Below are positions 1 through 6,958 of a stretch of DNA of 64,000 bases, in pieces. Under the pieces are notes generated by a model. The model saw only the letters and a program-made list of their open reading frames with translations. It did no database searches and was not told where the DNA came from. The DNA comes from a virus: positions 33,129 to 97,128 of the IMG/VR virus record IMGVR_UViG_3300031521_000030. One strand, written 5' to 3'. The position numbers and the translations under genes were made by a program. Positions within the stretch are counted from its first letter, which is position 1. Each line of letters opens with the position of its first letter.

Positions 1-2
1 GG

Positions 3-227
3 CGCATCCGGGTCTGCGGGACATGCAAGCATTTGAGGCGGGCGTATCCGGGGGCGGCCAATGGGTTGTGCCACCATGCCAACGGGGGCTTCGCAATACC
101 GGCCCTGACCGAGCACAAGGCATGCTGGGAAAGCCATGATGCTTCCGATGTTGGCCCGTCCCCAAAACCACTGCAACAAGTTGCACTAAAACTCAAACCG
201 AAGGGCCGTGTCATTGACATGGGTTAG
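3..227 (+). CDS. zinc-ribbon protein, 5' end outside window
   Basis: The reading frame is open from the left edge, so the gene is 5'-truncated here (a TTG at 33 is only an internal candidate). It shows a CxxC pair (V-C-G-T-C-K) and two later cysteines (LCHH, ACWES), the layout of a four-cysteine zinc ribbon. The next gene has the same pattern, and both end in the near-identical tail KPKGR(V/I)IDM, so the two look like paralogues. Function is unknown; a nucleic-acid or protein adaptor role is a guess. It ends 3 bases before the next gene. One copy of the dispersed 14-bp dyad lies inside the coding sequence and encodes LQQVA. Confidence 0.7.
   Translation, partial: RIRVCGTCKHLRRAYPGAANGLCHHANGGFAIPALTEHKACWESHDASDVGPSPKPLQQVALKLKPKGRVIDMG
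172..185. repeat. dispersed dyad site 1 (AA centre)
   Basis: Exact TGCAAC-AA-GTTGCA inside the truncated first gene. Confidence 0.85.
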
Positions 228-230
228 CAA

Positions 231-809
231 ATGGAAGTATTCATCCGAGAGGTTGATGGGAGGCAGCATTATTGCACCGTCGTTGACAATAAATACCCGG
301 CGGCGGTTGAGGCATTAGAGGATGTCCACAATGATCTGTCCCGGCGGGGGCTTCAACACAAGTGGATCAAGGAGAGTGACCCAATAAATGGAGTGACCCT
401 CCTCATGGTGCCCCTGCAAACCAAACGCCCTCTATCCCTTGCCAATCTAACCGGCCCGGCCCCAACCCAAACGCCAACCCGCCCAAATGGGGAGCGGTTT
501 AAATGCGCCACCTGCACTTGGTGGAGTTTCTCCTCCCGCGATAATGAGGGGTATGCAACCTGCCGGAGCCCTCATGCCAAGCAAACCGTTGTCCCCAACT
601 TGAGGGGGGACCCGGAGCGCGGGTTGGATGTTGGCATGCAATACCACGCCCTCGGCGATTGCCTTGCAACCTTGCCAATCGCGGGGTGCTCCCATTGGGT
701 GCTGGATGCGGGGGCAATGTTTGGCCCGGCCACCAATAACAACGCGGTCCAGCCCTTGGCAAAGACAACCAAGCCCAAACCAAAGGGGCGCATCATCGAC
801 ATGAGCTAA
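231..809 (+). CDS. zinc-ribbon protein with KGR-x-I-D-M tail
   Basis: A 192-residue protein. Residues 1-75 form a region without a recognised family. A zinc-ribbon-like section follows (C92xxC95, C111, and C144 or C153). The C-terminus is Lys/Pro-rich and ends KPKGRIIDMS. The four-cysteine layout and the tail match the truncated upstream gene, which suggests duplication. The stop overlaps the start of the next gene (TAATG), so the two are probably translationally coupled. I do not recognise a specific function; metal binding is inferred from the cysteine spacing only. Confidence 0.8.
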   Translation: MEVFIREVDGRQHYCTVVDNKYPAAVEALEDVHNDLSRRGLQHKWIKESDPINGVTLLMVPLQTKRPLSLANLTGPAPTQTPTRPNGERFKCATCTWWSFSSRDNEGYATCRSPHAKQTVVPNLRGDPERGLDVGMQYHALGDCLATLPIAGCSHWVLDAGAMFGPATNNNAVQPLAKTTKPKPKGRIIDMS

Positions 810-1069
810 TGCAAGCACGCCTTACATCCGGCAACACGGGCGACGTTTGGTTGGTCCTTGTGCCCGACAACCGGGAGGAGTCGGACGTTGACCTTGGCAA
901 CATGGCCGTGCGCTTTATCCGCGATGGGGTTGACCACCAAATCATAGACGATGGGTTGTATGGGCAAATCGCGGTGCGGCTGGCCTTTAAACCAACAACA
1001 ACCCCGACCACCCAACCGGCTGGCCCCCTATTAGACGCGCCAAGGGTTCGTCTGCTGGACATGGGCTAG
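809..1069 (+). CDS. small hypothetical protein
   Basis: An 86-residue protein with an acidic N-terminal half and a Thr/Pro-rich linker. Its end (VRLLDMG) resembles the RVIDMG and RIIDMS ends of the two genes before it. The start overlaps the preceding stop by one base. No family is recognised. The shared tail on three consecutive genes suggests a common binding partner or common processing. Confidence 0.7.
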   Translation: MQARLTSGNTGDVWLVLVPDNREESDVDLGNMAVRFIRDGVDHQIIDDGLYGQIAVRLAFKPTTTPTTQPAGPLLDAPRVRLLDMG

Positions 1070-1094
1070 GGAATAGCATATCACTCCCCCCATT

Positions 1095-1205
1095 ATGAAC
1101 GCGCCAGCCAACAACCCCGCCAAAACCGAACTTGCAACCCTCTGCCGCATCGCCGAGGTAGCCCTTGCCACCCTTGCATATTTGTTAGAAACAAGTTGCC
1201 AATGA
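1095..1205 (+). CDS. possible 36-residue peptide
   Basis: The open frame starts MNAPANN and has an Ala/Leu-rich hydrophobic second half. Its TGA stop lies inside the next promoter (TTGCCAATGA). No ribosome-binding site is visible. It fills the otherwise empty 150-base gap between two accepted genes. Support is only positional. Confidence 0.35.
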   Translation: MNAPANNPAKTELATLCRIAEVALATLAYLLETSCQ

Positions 1206-1224
1206 TTCGGTTAAGGGTTAGGTG
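1196..1224 (+). promoter_or_regulatory. promoter P1, leaderless type
   Basis: -35 TTGCCA at 1196-1201, a 17-base spacer containing ATGATTCGGTTAA, and -10 TAGGTG at 1219-1224. The ATG at 1231 begins 6 bases after the -10, where transcription should start, so the mRNA is predicted to be leaderless. The same block recurs at P2 and P3 almost unchanged. Confidence 0.75.
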
Positions 1225-1230
1225 TCAGGC

Positions 1231-1509
1231 ATGCAAGCAACCGCAACCCACCAACCGAAGGCCAAAACCAACAAGCAACTCGTCGCCGAATATAAGGCGT
1301 TGAAGAAGGCATACTTTGCCATTGGCAACAGCCGGGAAAACATAGCCAATGTCCGCCGGGCGGTTGGGGAAGCCGGGGCCAAGGATGATTACAAATGGGC
1401 CAAACGCATGGAGGAACTCTGGGTTCAAGAAGCCAATGGTTATACTCGCCGTCTTGCAATTGTTTCCCTCCTAACCGCAAAGGGCATCAACATTTACGAA
1501 CTCGTCTAA
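1231..1509 (+). CDS. hypothetical helical protein
   Basis: A 92-residue protein rich in Lys, Ala and Glu and probably helical throughout. An upstream GTG at 1222 is in frame but lies inside the -10 box of P1. I chose the ATG at 1231 because it sits at the expected transcription start and matches the ATGCAAGC starts behind P2 and P3. No family is recognised. It begins an early operon in which the next gene starts 2 bases downstream. Confidence 0.7.
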   Translation: MQATATHQPKAKTNKQLVAEYKALKKAYFAIGNSRENIANVRRAVGEAGAKDDYKWAKRMEELWVQEANGYTRRLAIVSLLTAKGINIYELV

Positions 1510-1510
1510 T

Positions 1511-1720
1511 ATGCCAACCCCAAGCAAAGCCCTGCCCTTTATAGGGGACGCCCGCTCGCTAATGGCAACCGCCGACCTTTGCACAACTAGCAAGCAGCAA
1601 GCCAGCAACCTTTATGCGCAAGCGGCCCGCATCCTTCGCGCCATCCCGAGCGCCGACCTAACCCCCCATGAATGGGTGCAGGTTGTTAGCCTTTGGGAAG
1701 AATGTGATGCCGCTATTTGA
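1511..1720 (+). CDS. small hypothetical protein
   Basis: A 69-residue protein, probably all-helical (ATADLCTTSKQQASNLYAQAAR). It follows the previous gene after 1 base and precedes the next ATG by 4 bases, which suits an operon. No family is recognised. Confidence 0.6.
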   Translation: MPTPSKALPFIGDARSLMATADLCTTSKQQASNLYAQAARILRAIPSADLTPHEWVQVVSLWEECDAAI

Positions 1721-1724
1721 TCTT

Positions 1725-1973
1725 ATGGCCGCCAACAAAGTCAAAGCCAAGGTGCCCAACAACAGGCACACCACTCTCAAGGATGTTAATGCCATCCTCG
1801 GCCAAAAGATGCCGGGCGTGCTCCTCTATAAAGGCAAGGGCTACTTCTACTTCGCGGGGGAGGGCGCTGATTTCTGGCCCGAGACGATAGTTATAACAAC
1901 CCGCCTCGGCATCATGTCCCCATGGTCTTGGTATAAGGAGGCCCTGCGGCTTTCAACGTCCCACCAACCATGA
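1725..1973 (+). CDS. YFYF-type small phage protein
   Basis: An 82-residue protein. Its core, KGYFYFAGEG followed by a hydrophobic strand and PWSWYKEA, resembles the core of the gene at 2629-2919 (DGYFYFTD ... LERWVQDA). The two look like distant paralogues of a small accessory family common in phages; the family function is not known to me. An in-frame ATG at 1707 would overlap the upstream gene. I preferred 1725, directly after the upstream stop. Confidence 0.6.
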   Translation: MAANKVKAKVPNNRHTTLKDVNAILGQKMPGVLLYKGKGYFYFAGEGADFWPETIVITTRLGIMSPWSWYKEALRLSTSHQP

Positions 1974-2185
1974 CCCTCACCAACCACCAACGGCAAGTCG
2001 TGGACCAACTCAAAGGGTGGGACCAAACCCGTCGCCCTATTATGACGGGCATCGCATTGCACCGCATCCTTGGGTGGCCGGTGCAAACCCTCCAACGCAC
2101 CATCCGTGAACTTGAGGGCAAGGGGCTCGCCTATTACCGGGGCGGTTGCATCCATTGGCAACCATGGCAACTCCACCCCCTTTGA
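1970..2185 (+). CDS. small winged-helix-like protein
   Basis: A 71-residue protein. The order helix (HQRQVVDQLKG), helix (MTGIALHRIL), recognition-like helix (PVQTLQRTIRELEGKGL) and wing (AYYRGGCIHW) fits a compact winged helix as in MarR/DnaD-type phage regulators. The start overlaps the previous stop (ATGA). It is a candidate small DNA-binding regulator, possibly of the dispersed dyads, but nothing in the sequence ties it to them. Confidence 0.6.
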   Translation: MTLTNHQRQVVDQLKGWDQTRRPIMTGIALHRILGWPVQTLQRTIRELEGKGLAYYRGGCIHWQPWQLHPL

Positions 2186-2213
2186 GGTTTCTGCAACTCA
2201 TTGCAGATTCATA

Positions 2214-2242
2214 TTGCCAATGATTCGGTTAAGCATTAGCTT
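2214..2242 (+). promoter_or_regulatory. promoter P2, leaderless type
   Basis: TTGCCA at 2214-2219, the conserved spacer and TAGCTT at 2237-2242, with ATG at 2249, again 6 bases after the -10. A one-arm-mismatched dyad (TGCAACTCATTGCA, 2192-2205) sits 8 bases upstream of the -35. Confidence 0.75.
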
Positions 2243-2248
2243 CACGGC

Positions 2249-2395
2249 ATGCAAGCAAACAACAAGCCAGCCGCCAAGAAGAACACCGCCAAGGTTACGC
2301 CCTTTGAAAAAGCAATCGGGACCATGTGCTACCCAACCCGCCGGGCCGCCAAGCCCGTTGCTCGCTCCTTTGGCCGCCAGTCCTACGTTGACTAA
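2249..2395 (+). CDS. small basic protein
   Basis: A 48-residue, strongly basic protein (KPAAKKNTAKV at the start; RRAAKPVARSFGRQ near the end). It starts exactly at the predicted transcription start of P2 with ATGCAAGC, as behind P1. It is followed by a GC hairpin and a T-rich stretch, so promoter, gene and terminator form one compact unit. Its charge would suit binding DNA or RNA; no family is recognised. Confidence 0.65.
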   Translation: MQANNKPAAKKNTAKVTPFEKAIGTMCYPTRRAAKPVARSFGRQSYVD

Positions 2396-2403
2396 ACCCA
2401 ACC

Positions 2404-2429
2404 GGGGGCCAAAAGCCCCCAACCCTTTT
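2404..2429 (+). terminator. GC hairpin with T-rich tail
   Basis: GGGGGC, loop CAAAA, GCCCCC, then AACCCTTTT. It directly follows the small basic gene. A similar hairpin in the same context (TAAACCCAACCGGGGGC) follows the gene at 2981-3187. Confidence 0.5.
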
Positions 2430-2435
2430 CCCATT

Positions 2436-2627
2436 ATGGCAACCAAAGCCCCCCGCCTCTCCAAAGCCCACCGCCGGGCGCACCGCTACCTTGCCAACAA
2501 TGGCTACGGGGCCGATGCGGTGGCCGAGTTGGACAAGCTCATTGCGCGGGATGTCCTTGAATGGGATGCGTTGTCCCGCGTGGCCGACCTCATCCCCGAG
2601 GATGCGCAATGGGAAGTCTGCGATTAG
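2436..2627 (+). CDS. small hypothetical protein
   Basis: A 63-residue protein with a basic N-terminus (SKAHRRAHRYL) and an acidic helical C-terminal part. The reading frame extends upstream, but the first plausible start after the hairpin is ATG 2436. It ends one base before the next gene. Function is unknown. Confidence 0.6.
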   Translation: MATKAPRLSKAHRRAHRYLANNGYGADAVAELDKLIARDVLEWDALSRVADLIPEDAQWEVCD

Positions 2628-2628
2628 C

Positions 2629-2919
2629 ATGGCCATGACAAAGCAACGCATCAATCGCGCCATCAAGCACCTCAACTTGGAAATCCAAGGCAACCGGCGG
2701 GATGGTTATTTCTACTTCACCGACCTAACAACCGGGGCGCAAGTTGGGGAGAGCATTATGGTTTGCTACCTCAACCAGCAACCATTGGAGCGGTGGGTCC
2801 AAGATGCAACCTCGGCCAATGCAACCCGCGAGCCCTCCAAGGATGATGGCAAGTGTTGGGAGGATGTCATGGGCTTCCCCTTGCCTACCTACCCGGACGA
2901 TCAATCCTTCCCCCTTTAG
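2629..2919 (+). CDS. YFYF-type small phage protein
   Basis: A 96-residue protein with the core DGYFYFTDLTTGAQVGESIMV and then LERWVQDA, like the gene at 1725-1973. The N-terminal helix is basic. ATG 2629 is preferred, with ATG 2635 as an alternative. Small proteins with this core are common in phage accessory regions and I know of no established function. Confidence 0.65.
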   Translation: MAMTKQRINRAIKHLNLEIQGNRRDGYFYFTDLTTGAQVGESIMVCYLNQQPLERWVQDATSANATREPSKDDGKCWEDVMGFPLPTYPDDQSFPL

Positions 2920-2923
2920 GTGG

Positions 2924-2937
2924 TGCAACTTGTTGCA
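2924..2937. repeat. dispersed dyad site 2 (TT centre)
   Basis: Exact copy 4 bases after a stop codon and 8 bases upstream of the -35 of promoter P3, an activator- or repressor-like position. Confidence 0.85.
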
Positions 2938-2945
2938 GAAACCTG

Positions 2946-2974
2946 TTGCCAATGATTCGGTTAAGGGTTAGGTG
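2946..2974 (+). promoter_or_regulatory. promoter P3, leaderless type
   Basis: TTGCCA 2946-2951, conserved 17-base spacer, TAGGTG 2969-2974, ATG at 2981. It is identical to P1 from -35 through -10. Confidence 0.75.
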
Positions 2975-2980
2975 TTGTGC

Positions 2981-3187
2981 ATGCAAGAAACCACACTCAG
3001 CAAAACCCAAAAGCAAGCCCTTCTGATCTTCGGGGGGAAGGCCCCGGCGGACTCCCTGCAAAGCAATCACTTCCTGAACGGTTTTTCCGCCCTGATTCGC
3101 AAAGGGTTTGCCCGGCAAGAATACGTGGGTATGAGTGTGAAATCCGAACTGACCGAAGCCGGGAAAGCGTTGCTCGCCTCCCTCTAA
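2981..3187 (+). CDS. small winged-helix-like protein
   Basis: A 68-residue protein. An N-terminal helix (KTQKQALLIFGG), a helix-turn-helix-like centre (NHFLNGFSALIRKGFA) and the ending SELTEAGKALLASL resemble the C-terminal part of MarR/PadR-type winged helices. ATG 2981 is chosen over an upstream TTG because it lies at the predicted start of transcription. With a dyad and P3 directly in front, it is a reasonable candidate for an autoregulated DNA-binding protein; this is inference. Confidence 0.6.
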   Translation: MQETTLSKTQKQALLIFGGKAPADSLQSNHFLNGFSALIRKGFARQEYVGMSVKSELTEAGKALLASL

Positions 3188-3198
3188 TAAACCCAACC

Positions 3199-3219
3199 GG
3201 GGGCTGGCCAACGGCCCCC
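3199..3219 (+). terminator. GC hairpin after small regulator gene
   Basis: GGGGGC, 9-base loop, GCCCCC, without a T-run. The flanks copy those of the hairpin at 2404, so it is probably the same module; it may be a terminator or an RNA-end stabiliser. Confidence 0.4.
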
Positions 3220-3238
3220 CAACCCAAACGCTAAAGCT

Positions 3239-3547
3239 ATGCCAAACGAACCACGCCTCCTCATGCCACCCCCACACGCGGACAACCCCTACAAGCGGGT
3301 TGCTGCTATGCTGCGGGGCCTTGCCGCCAGCGCCAAAGCGCACGGGCTAACCATTGCCCTCAATATCCCAACCACCCCGCCGGTTGACTTCCCCCCACTT
3401 AACATTGGCGGGGGCAAAGCATTCACCTCCCCAATGATGGTGGTGCTAAAGAACCGCAGGGACCCCTTGGCACGGTTGGGTGGCCTCATTGAGCATCCAA
3501 TCACCTATTCCTTCCAAATAACCAAAGCCAGCAAACTCAAACCATAA
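3239..3547 (+). CDS. hypothetical protein
   Basis: A 102-residue, Pro-rich protein with a central amphipathic helix (YKRVAAMLRGLAASAKAHG). It runs in one operon with the two following genes (gaps of 3 and 2 bases). No family is recognised. Confidence 0.6.
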   Translation: MPNEPRLLMPPPHADNPYKRVAAMLRGLAASAKAHGLTIALNIPTTPPVDFPPLNIGGGKAFTSPMMVVLKNRRDPLARLGGLIEHPITYSFQITKASKLKP

Positions 3548-3550
3548 GCC

Positions 3551-3967
3551 ATGAAGATCATAATTAGCCCCTCGCGCAAAAAGCCTCTCCGGTTAGCCCC
3601 GGCCAAGCCAACCCCGGACCCCGTTGCATGGCAAGCGAGGCGGGCGATGCGGTTCCTTGCAACCCATCCCCATACATTCATCATGCCGGTGAACTTGCAG
3701 TTGAATATGGGTTGGGATGAATCCATGCGGGTGGGGGCCATTGACTACCTCATTAAGAACGAGGGCATGCGGCTCGCTAGGACGGGCTGGTTGCATTGGA
3801 CACAGGATGACCTCATCTCCCTCCTTTGCTCATTTGACCACTCCGCTATTGAACGGGGCTTCCTCGCCGAAACCATAACCGTTGACCGCCGGACCTTGAT
3901 GGAGATTATGTCCGACTCATCGGCGGGCATCATGGAACGCCTCATTAACCTCATCGAACCCGCCTAA
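3551..3967 (+). CDS. hypothetical protein
   Basis: A 138-residue protein. A basic, Pro-rich N-terminus is followed by a region that could fold as a winged helix (SMRVGAIDYLIKNEGMRLARTGWLHW) and an acidic helical C-terminus. The wing-like LARTGWLHW resembles the ending of the gene at 1970-2185. Function is unknown. Confidence 0.6.
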   Translation: MKIIISPSRKKPLRLAPAKPTPDPVAWQARRAMRFLATHPHTFIMPVNLQLNMGWDESMRVGAIDYLIKNEGMRLARTGWLHWTQDDLISLLCSFDHSAIERGFLAETITVDRRTLMEIMSDSSAGIMERLINLIEPA

Positions 3968-3969
3968 CC

Positions 3970-4506
3970 ATGCACACCGAAACCGTTTGCACCACGTTGC
4001 CCAACCTTGACCCCGTTAAGGCCATCAGGGCCATCCACCAAGCATACCTGCAACTTGTTGCACTAAACGAGGCCAGCATGGGGCAACCCGCAACCGGGCA
4101 CTTTGACAACCAGCCCTCTATCAAGGCCCTTGCCGAATGTTTGCATGATGCCGGGCACCCCGCCTTTGCCGAAGCCCGCATCCCAAACCGGGACTATATC
4201 CTCCAACGCATCCTCACCCATTGCGCCAAGCATAGCAGCCCAATTTCCGGGCGGGGGACAACCAGCTTGCCCATATTGGCGGTGGCCCTCAATAGTTCGG
4301 TCGCCGCATTGCAAGCCCCCGTGGACCTGTTGGTTGCGGCCCATGTCTTTGACTATATCACCGACCTCATCATTTGCTGGGATAAGGAATCCCTTGCCTA
4401 TGACATCCCCCGCGTGTTTGCCCCATCCAAGAAGCCAGCGCAAGCCCAACCCCCCGCAACCGGGGGAACTCATGCTTGTTCGGCTGGGCAAGGATGGCTG
4501 GGTTGA
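3970..4506 (+). CDS. hypothetical protein
   Basis: A 178-residue, mainly helical protein. The start follows the previous stop by 2 bases. The last 12 codons overlap the next gene in another frame. A dispersed dyad lies inside it and encodes part of YLQLVAL. No family is recognised. Confidence 0.55.
   Translation: MHTETVCTTLPNLDPVKAIRAIHQAYLQLVALNEASMGQPATGHFDNQPSIKALAECLHDAGHPAFAEARIPNRDYILQRILTHCAKHSSPISGRGTTSLPILAVALNSSVAALQAPVDLLVAAHVFDYITDLIICWDKESLAYDIPRVFAPSKKPAQAQPPATGGTHACSAGQGWLG
4049..4062. repeat. dispersed dyad site 3 (TT centre)
   Basis: Exact copy within the 3970-4506 gene. Confidence 0.85.
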
Positions 4507-4750
4507 TATGGTCATCCCCACCCATAGCTCTTTGTGGCGCGGGGGGAAGGCAATCTCCCTGCCTATTGTGGAACTGAATGGCCGCCGGGGCCTTTGGTGG
4601 CTTGTTATGCCCGTGCGCTTTATGCGGGCACTAAAAGATGGGCTGCATTTGCCCAATGATGCTGTATCCATTCCGGCTTGCCAAATGTCCGTCCGTCGCC
4701 CGGCGGGTTGGCCAAGGGAAGGCCATGACATCCAATTCCACCTCCTTTAG
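4472..4750 (+). CDS. hypothetical protein
   Basis: A 92-residue protein rich in Trp and Arg (KDGWVDMVIPTHSSLWRGG, RRGLWWLVM) that looks like a small beta-rich fold. It overlaps the preceding gene by 35 bases. The reading frame is open further upstream, but no sensible start exists there. It ends just before the dyad that holds the next start codon. Confidence 0.5.
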   Translation: MLVRLGKDGWVDMVIPTHSSLWRGGKAISLPIVELNGRRGLWWLVMPVRFMRALKDGLHLPNDAVSIPACQMSVRRPAGWPREGHDIQFHLL

Positions 4751-4764
4751 TGCAACATGTTGCA
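4751..4764. repeat. dispersed dyad site 4 (AT centre)
   Basis: TGCAAC-AT-GTTGCA is a perfect palindrome here, and the ATG start codon of the next gene is its centre. Binding would block initiation or early elongation. Confidence 0.85.
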
Positions 4765-5059
4765 GCAACATAACATCCACCAACACCGGCACATCACGGA
4801 CCCCGAGGAAGCGTTGGAGCACCTGCGGCTTGCCGGGCGGCTGACCAACCGGGGCGGGCACTATTTCAACCATGGCCAGATGCCCTACGCTTGGAGCATA
4901 ACCCACGCAACGATGGAGGTGTTGGTGGTGCGTGGGGTTGCCAAGGCGGTAATGAGTTGCCGGGGCGGGGCCATATACGTGGTGGCCTACATCCCAACCG
5001 GGAAGCTAATGCGGAAGATTGAAATGAATCCTGTTGCCAATGACATAGTTAAACCATAG
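4757..5059 (+). CDS. hypothetical protein
   Basis: A 100-residue protein. Its start codon lies in the centre of a dyad palindrome. The middle (WSITHATMEVLVVRGVAKAVMSCRGG) may form a small beta sheet. The last eight codons contain promoter P4, and the TAG stop is the beginning of its -10 box, so coding and promoter share sequence. No family is recognised. Confidence 0.6.
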   Translation: MLQQHNIHQHRHITDPEEALEHLRLAGRLTNRGGHYFNHGQMPYAWSITHATMEVLVVRGVAKAVMSCRGGAIYVVAYIPTGKLMRKIEMNPVANDIVKP

Positions 5060-5062
5060 GTT
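5034..5062 (+). promoter_or_regulatory. promoter P4, leaderless type
   Basis: TTGCCA 5034-5039, spacer ATGACATAGTTAA plus 4, TAGGTT 5057-5062, ATG at 5069 (6 bases on). It lies entirely within the 3' end of the preceding gene. Confidence 0.7.
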
Positions 5063-5068
5063 CACCCC

Positions 5069-5311
5069 ATGGCCACGATTACAGCGACAAACCCATTAGA
5101 CGAAACCGGCGAAACCGAACTCGAAGTTGAGTTTGAATACTACCCCGGCAGGGTTAGCCACGACATAGAGCAACCCGATGACCCCGAGGAGTTGGAAGTC
5201 TTGGGGGTCCGGGACGCAACCGGGGCTGACATTTCCGGCCAACTCAACGACCGGGAACTCAAGGAACTCAAAGCCGCATGCTGGGCCGAGGTTCGCAAAT
5301 CCAAAAACTAA
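5069..5311 (+). CDS. small acidic protein
   Basis: An 80-residue, very acidic protein. The order FEYYPGRVSHDIEQPDDPEE, ELEVLGVRD and LNDRELKELKAACWAEV matches a small protein often found in phages and mobile elements, annotated only as hypothetical. It starts at the predicted transcription start of P4. Confidence 0.65.
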   Translation: MATITATNPLDETGETELEVEFEYYPGRVSHDIEQPDDPEELEVLGVRDATGADISGQLNDRELKELKAACWAEVRKSKN

Positions 5312-5315
5312 GACC

Positions 5316-5684
5316 ATGCCAAAGACCAAGTCAACCGGAGACACCCTCGAAACCCTGTTTAACATTTCAAGGCTCGTCCTCCTATGCAACCAGCGGGGCA
5401 TCCCGCCTTTCCTAAAGCATAGGGCAACGGAGGCAATCCGGGACATCGCGGGGGAGGCCAAGCTAAAGGAGATCGAGGAAATTGCAGCAGCCATGCAAAT
5501 GGACAATGTGGAGGCCAGCGCAGCCCCAACCGGCCACCTCGGCAAGCGGTTGAAAGCGTTGGAGGATCGGGTGCAGGAACTCGAAAACAAAGCCGATGAC
5601 CACGATGAACGCCTTGACAGTGTGGGCCGGGACATCCAAGCCATTGAGCGCAACGTGGAATCAATAGGAAGGGAGAACGCATAA
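5316..5684 (+). CDS. coiled-coil protein
   Basis: A 122-residue protein. The C-terminal 50 residues (LGKRLKALEDRVQELENK onward) have the heptad pattern of a coiled coil, and the N-terminal half is helical. ATG 5316 is the first start after the upstream stop. The end overlaps the next start by one base (TAATG). Probably oligomeric; role unknown. Confidence 0.65.
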   Translation: MPKTKSTGDTLETLFNISRLVLLCNQRGIPPFLKHRATEAIRDIAGEAKLKEIEEIAAAMQMDNVEASAAPTGHLGKRLKALEDRVQELENKADDHDERLDSVGRDIQAIERNVESIGRENA

Positions 5685-5821
5685 TGCCAAAATTCACTTG
5701 CCCGTTCGGTAAAGGATGGGCCTACGTCACCGTCACAATGCGTTGTATGGGCGGGGTGCAAGTGCAGCACCGTCTATGGCGCAACACCAAAACCAAGGAA
5801 CTCCGCTGGGAGACTCTCTAA
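5684..5821 (+). CDS. 45-residue protein
   Basis: A small open frame with the start overlapping the upstream stop (TAATG) and the stop 3 bases before the next gene. It has two cysteines (FTCPFG, MRCMGG) and a basic C-terminus (HRLWRNTKTK). The tight fit into the operon is the main evidence. Confidence 0.5.
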   Translation: MPKFTCPFGKGWAYVTVTMRCMGGVQVQHRLWRNTKTKELRWETL

Positions 5822-5824
5822 GCC

Positions 5825-6166
5825 ATGAAAGCAACAATCAAAAACCTCTGGGCCTTCCTAGCCCGCCCGCTCGTATTCCGCCCGGCCATCAACCAAGCAA
5901 CCATCGCGGGGCTCTTTGTTGGGACCCCCGACAAGCCCTTGGACCTCCATTGCGCGGAGGTTAAGAACCTTCCCCCCGAGTTGTTCAAGGGTTGGCGGCC
6001 TTTGTGCATCCCCTTGGAGCAGCTACGGCGCGATGCCCGCTACCTCGCCAAGATCAAGAACAGCGCGATTGTTTATGGCACCTCCTTCCCGACCTTGCCC
6101 AAATCGGTTCGCAACCGCCGGGCGCAACAACGCGAGGCGCAAGCCGGTCGGAGGTTGTTCGCATGA
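5825..6166 (+). CDS. hypothetical protein
   Basis: A 113-residue protein. A hydrophobic, basic N-terminus (KNLWAFLARPLVFRP) precedes a segment GLFVGTPDKPLDLHC that resembles small beta-rich phage proteins. The C-terminus is strongly basic. It overlaps the next gene by 4 bases (ATGA). Function is unknown. Confidence 0.6.
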   Translation: MKATIKNLWAFLARPLVFRPAINQATIAGLFVGTPDKPLDLHCAEVKNLPPELFKGWRPLCIPLEQLRRDARYLAKIKNSAIVYGTSFPTLPKSVRNRRAQQREAQAGRRLFA

Positions 6167-6546
6167 AGCTCCAAAGCATTGTTTTCAGGCCGGTGGCCGA
6201 GGTTTACTTCACCATGCCAGAGATTGCCTTGATGACCCTTTGCAGCCGACGCCATTATGACGCCCATTGCAAGGAGGCAAGCAAGCACGGTGGATTCTTG
6301 TATGGGATGCGCAATGCCAGCGGGGCGGTTCGCAATTATGTCCATACGTTGACATGGGGCCAACTGGACACCCTTGCGAAGATCATGGAGGTAGGCAGCC
6401 ACTTCCCTTGCCCCCACCAAGCCAGCCGGGCCTTTGCCCTTGGCCTATTTATCCACTCGGCCATGCGCCAACTCATTGAGGCAACACCCCCGGCGGTCCA
6501 GATAGCCCGCACGCTTCTAAACCCAAGGGATAAGGAGGGCCGGTAA
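6163..6546 (+). CDS. hypothetical protein
   Basis: A 127-residue protein with several Cys and His residues (LCSRRHYDAHC, HFPCPHQ). Zinc binding is possible but the spacing matches no finger I know. The reading frame is open upstream; ATG 6163 is chosen for the ATGA overlap with the preceding gene. Confidence 0.6.
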   Translation: MKLQSIVFRPVAEVYFTMPEIALMTLCSRRHYDAHCKEASKHGGFLYGMRNASGAVRNYVHTLTWGQLDTLAKIMEVGSHFPCPHQASRAFALGLFIHSAMRQLIEATPPAVQIARTLLNPRDKEGR

Positions 6547-6725
6547 TGCTTTCCTCCTTCCTCTGCCGTCCAACCTCGCACAAGGACATCTTTTATATCC
6601 GGGGGCTGCCCATTGCCCGGTCGTTTTATTGCCCCAACCCAAACCCCCGGCGGGAGAACAACCCGTTGCATGCCCCCTTCTATCGCCACCTCGCCCGCTA
6701 TAAGATCAACCACCGCCGACCATGA
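6546..6725 (+). CDS. small basic protein
   Basis: A 59-residue, basic and aromatic protein (FYIRGLPIARSFY; HLARYKINHRRP). Start and stop overlap both neighbours (TAATG and ATGA), which is the main support. Confidence 0.5.
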   Translation: MLSSFLCRPTSHKDIFYIRGLPIARSFYCPNPNPRRENNPLHAPFYRHLARYKINHRRP

Positions 6726-6895
6726 CCGAACAACAAAAGCAAACCCTCGCTGAACTCCGCGCTGCGGGGTATGCGGTTATCACATTCTCCCCCGGCGAAC
6801 TATGTGGGGCAACCCCCACCGACATTGAGGCCCAGCTTGTCAAGGATGGCAATGAGTTGCTCGACCGGATTTATGGTGGAGGCGAACGGGACTAA
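6722..6895 (+). CDS. small phage protein (SPGEL type)
   Basis: A 57-residue protein. The sequence AGYAVITFSPGELCGATPTDIEAQLVKDG resembles a small accessory protein common in phages (a V-F-T/S-P-E-E-L then G-A pattern). No function is established to my knowledge. It is last in its operon, with a dyad and promoter P5 following. Confidence 0.55.
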   Translation: MTEQQKQTLAELRAAGYAVITFSPGELCGATPTDIEAQLVKDGNELLDRIYGGGERD

Positions 6896-6900
6896 ATCGC

Positions 6901-6914
6901 TGCAACTTGTTGCA
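6901..6914. repeat. dispersed dyad site 5 (TT centre)
   Basis: Exact copy 5 bases after a stop codon and 15 bases upstream of the -35 of P5. Confidence 0.85.
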
Positions 6915-6929
6915 GAACGAAAATAGCTG

Positions 6930-6958
6930 TTGCCAATGACATAGTTAAGCGTTAGGTT
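6930..6958 (+). promoter_or_regulatory. promoter P5, leaderless type
   Basis: TTGCCA 6930-6935, spacer with ATGACATAGTTAA, TAGGTT 6953-6958, ATG at 6965 (6 bases on). A dyad lies just upstream. Confidence 0.75.

Noticed and set aside
447-818. Minus-strand open frame of over 120 codons opposite the second gene, and many similar ones elsewhere
   Set aside because: They mirror GC-rich + strand genes, have no start context and no family resemblance; all accepted genes read one way.
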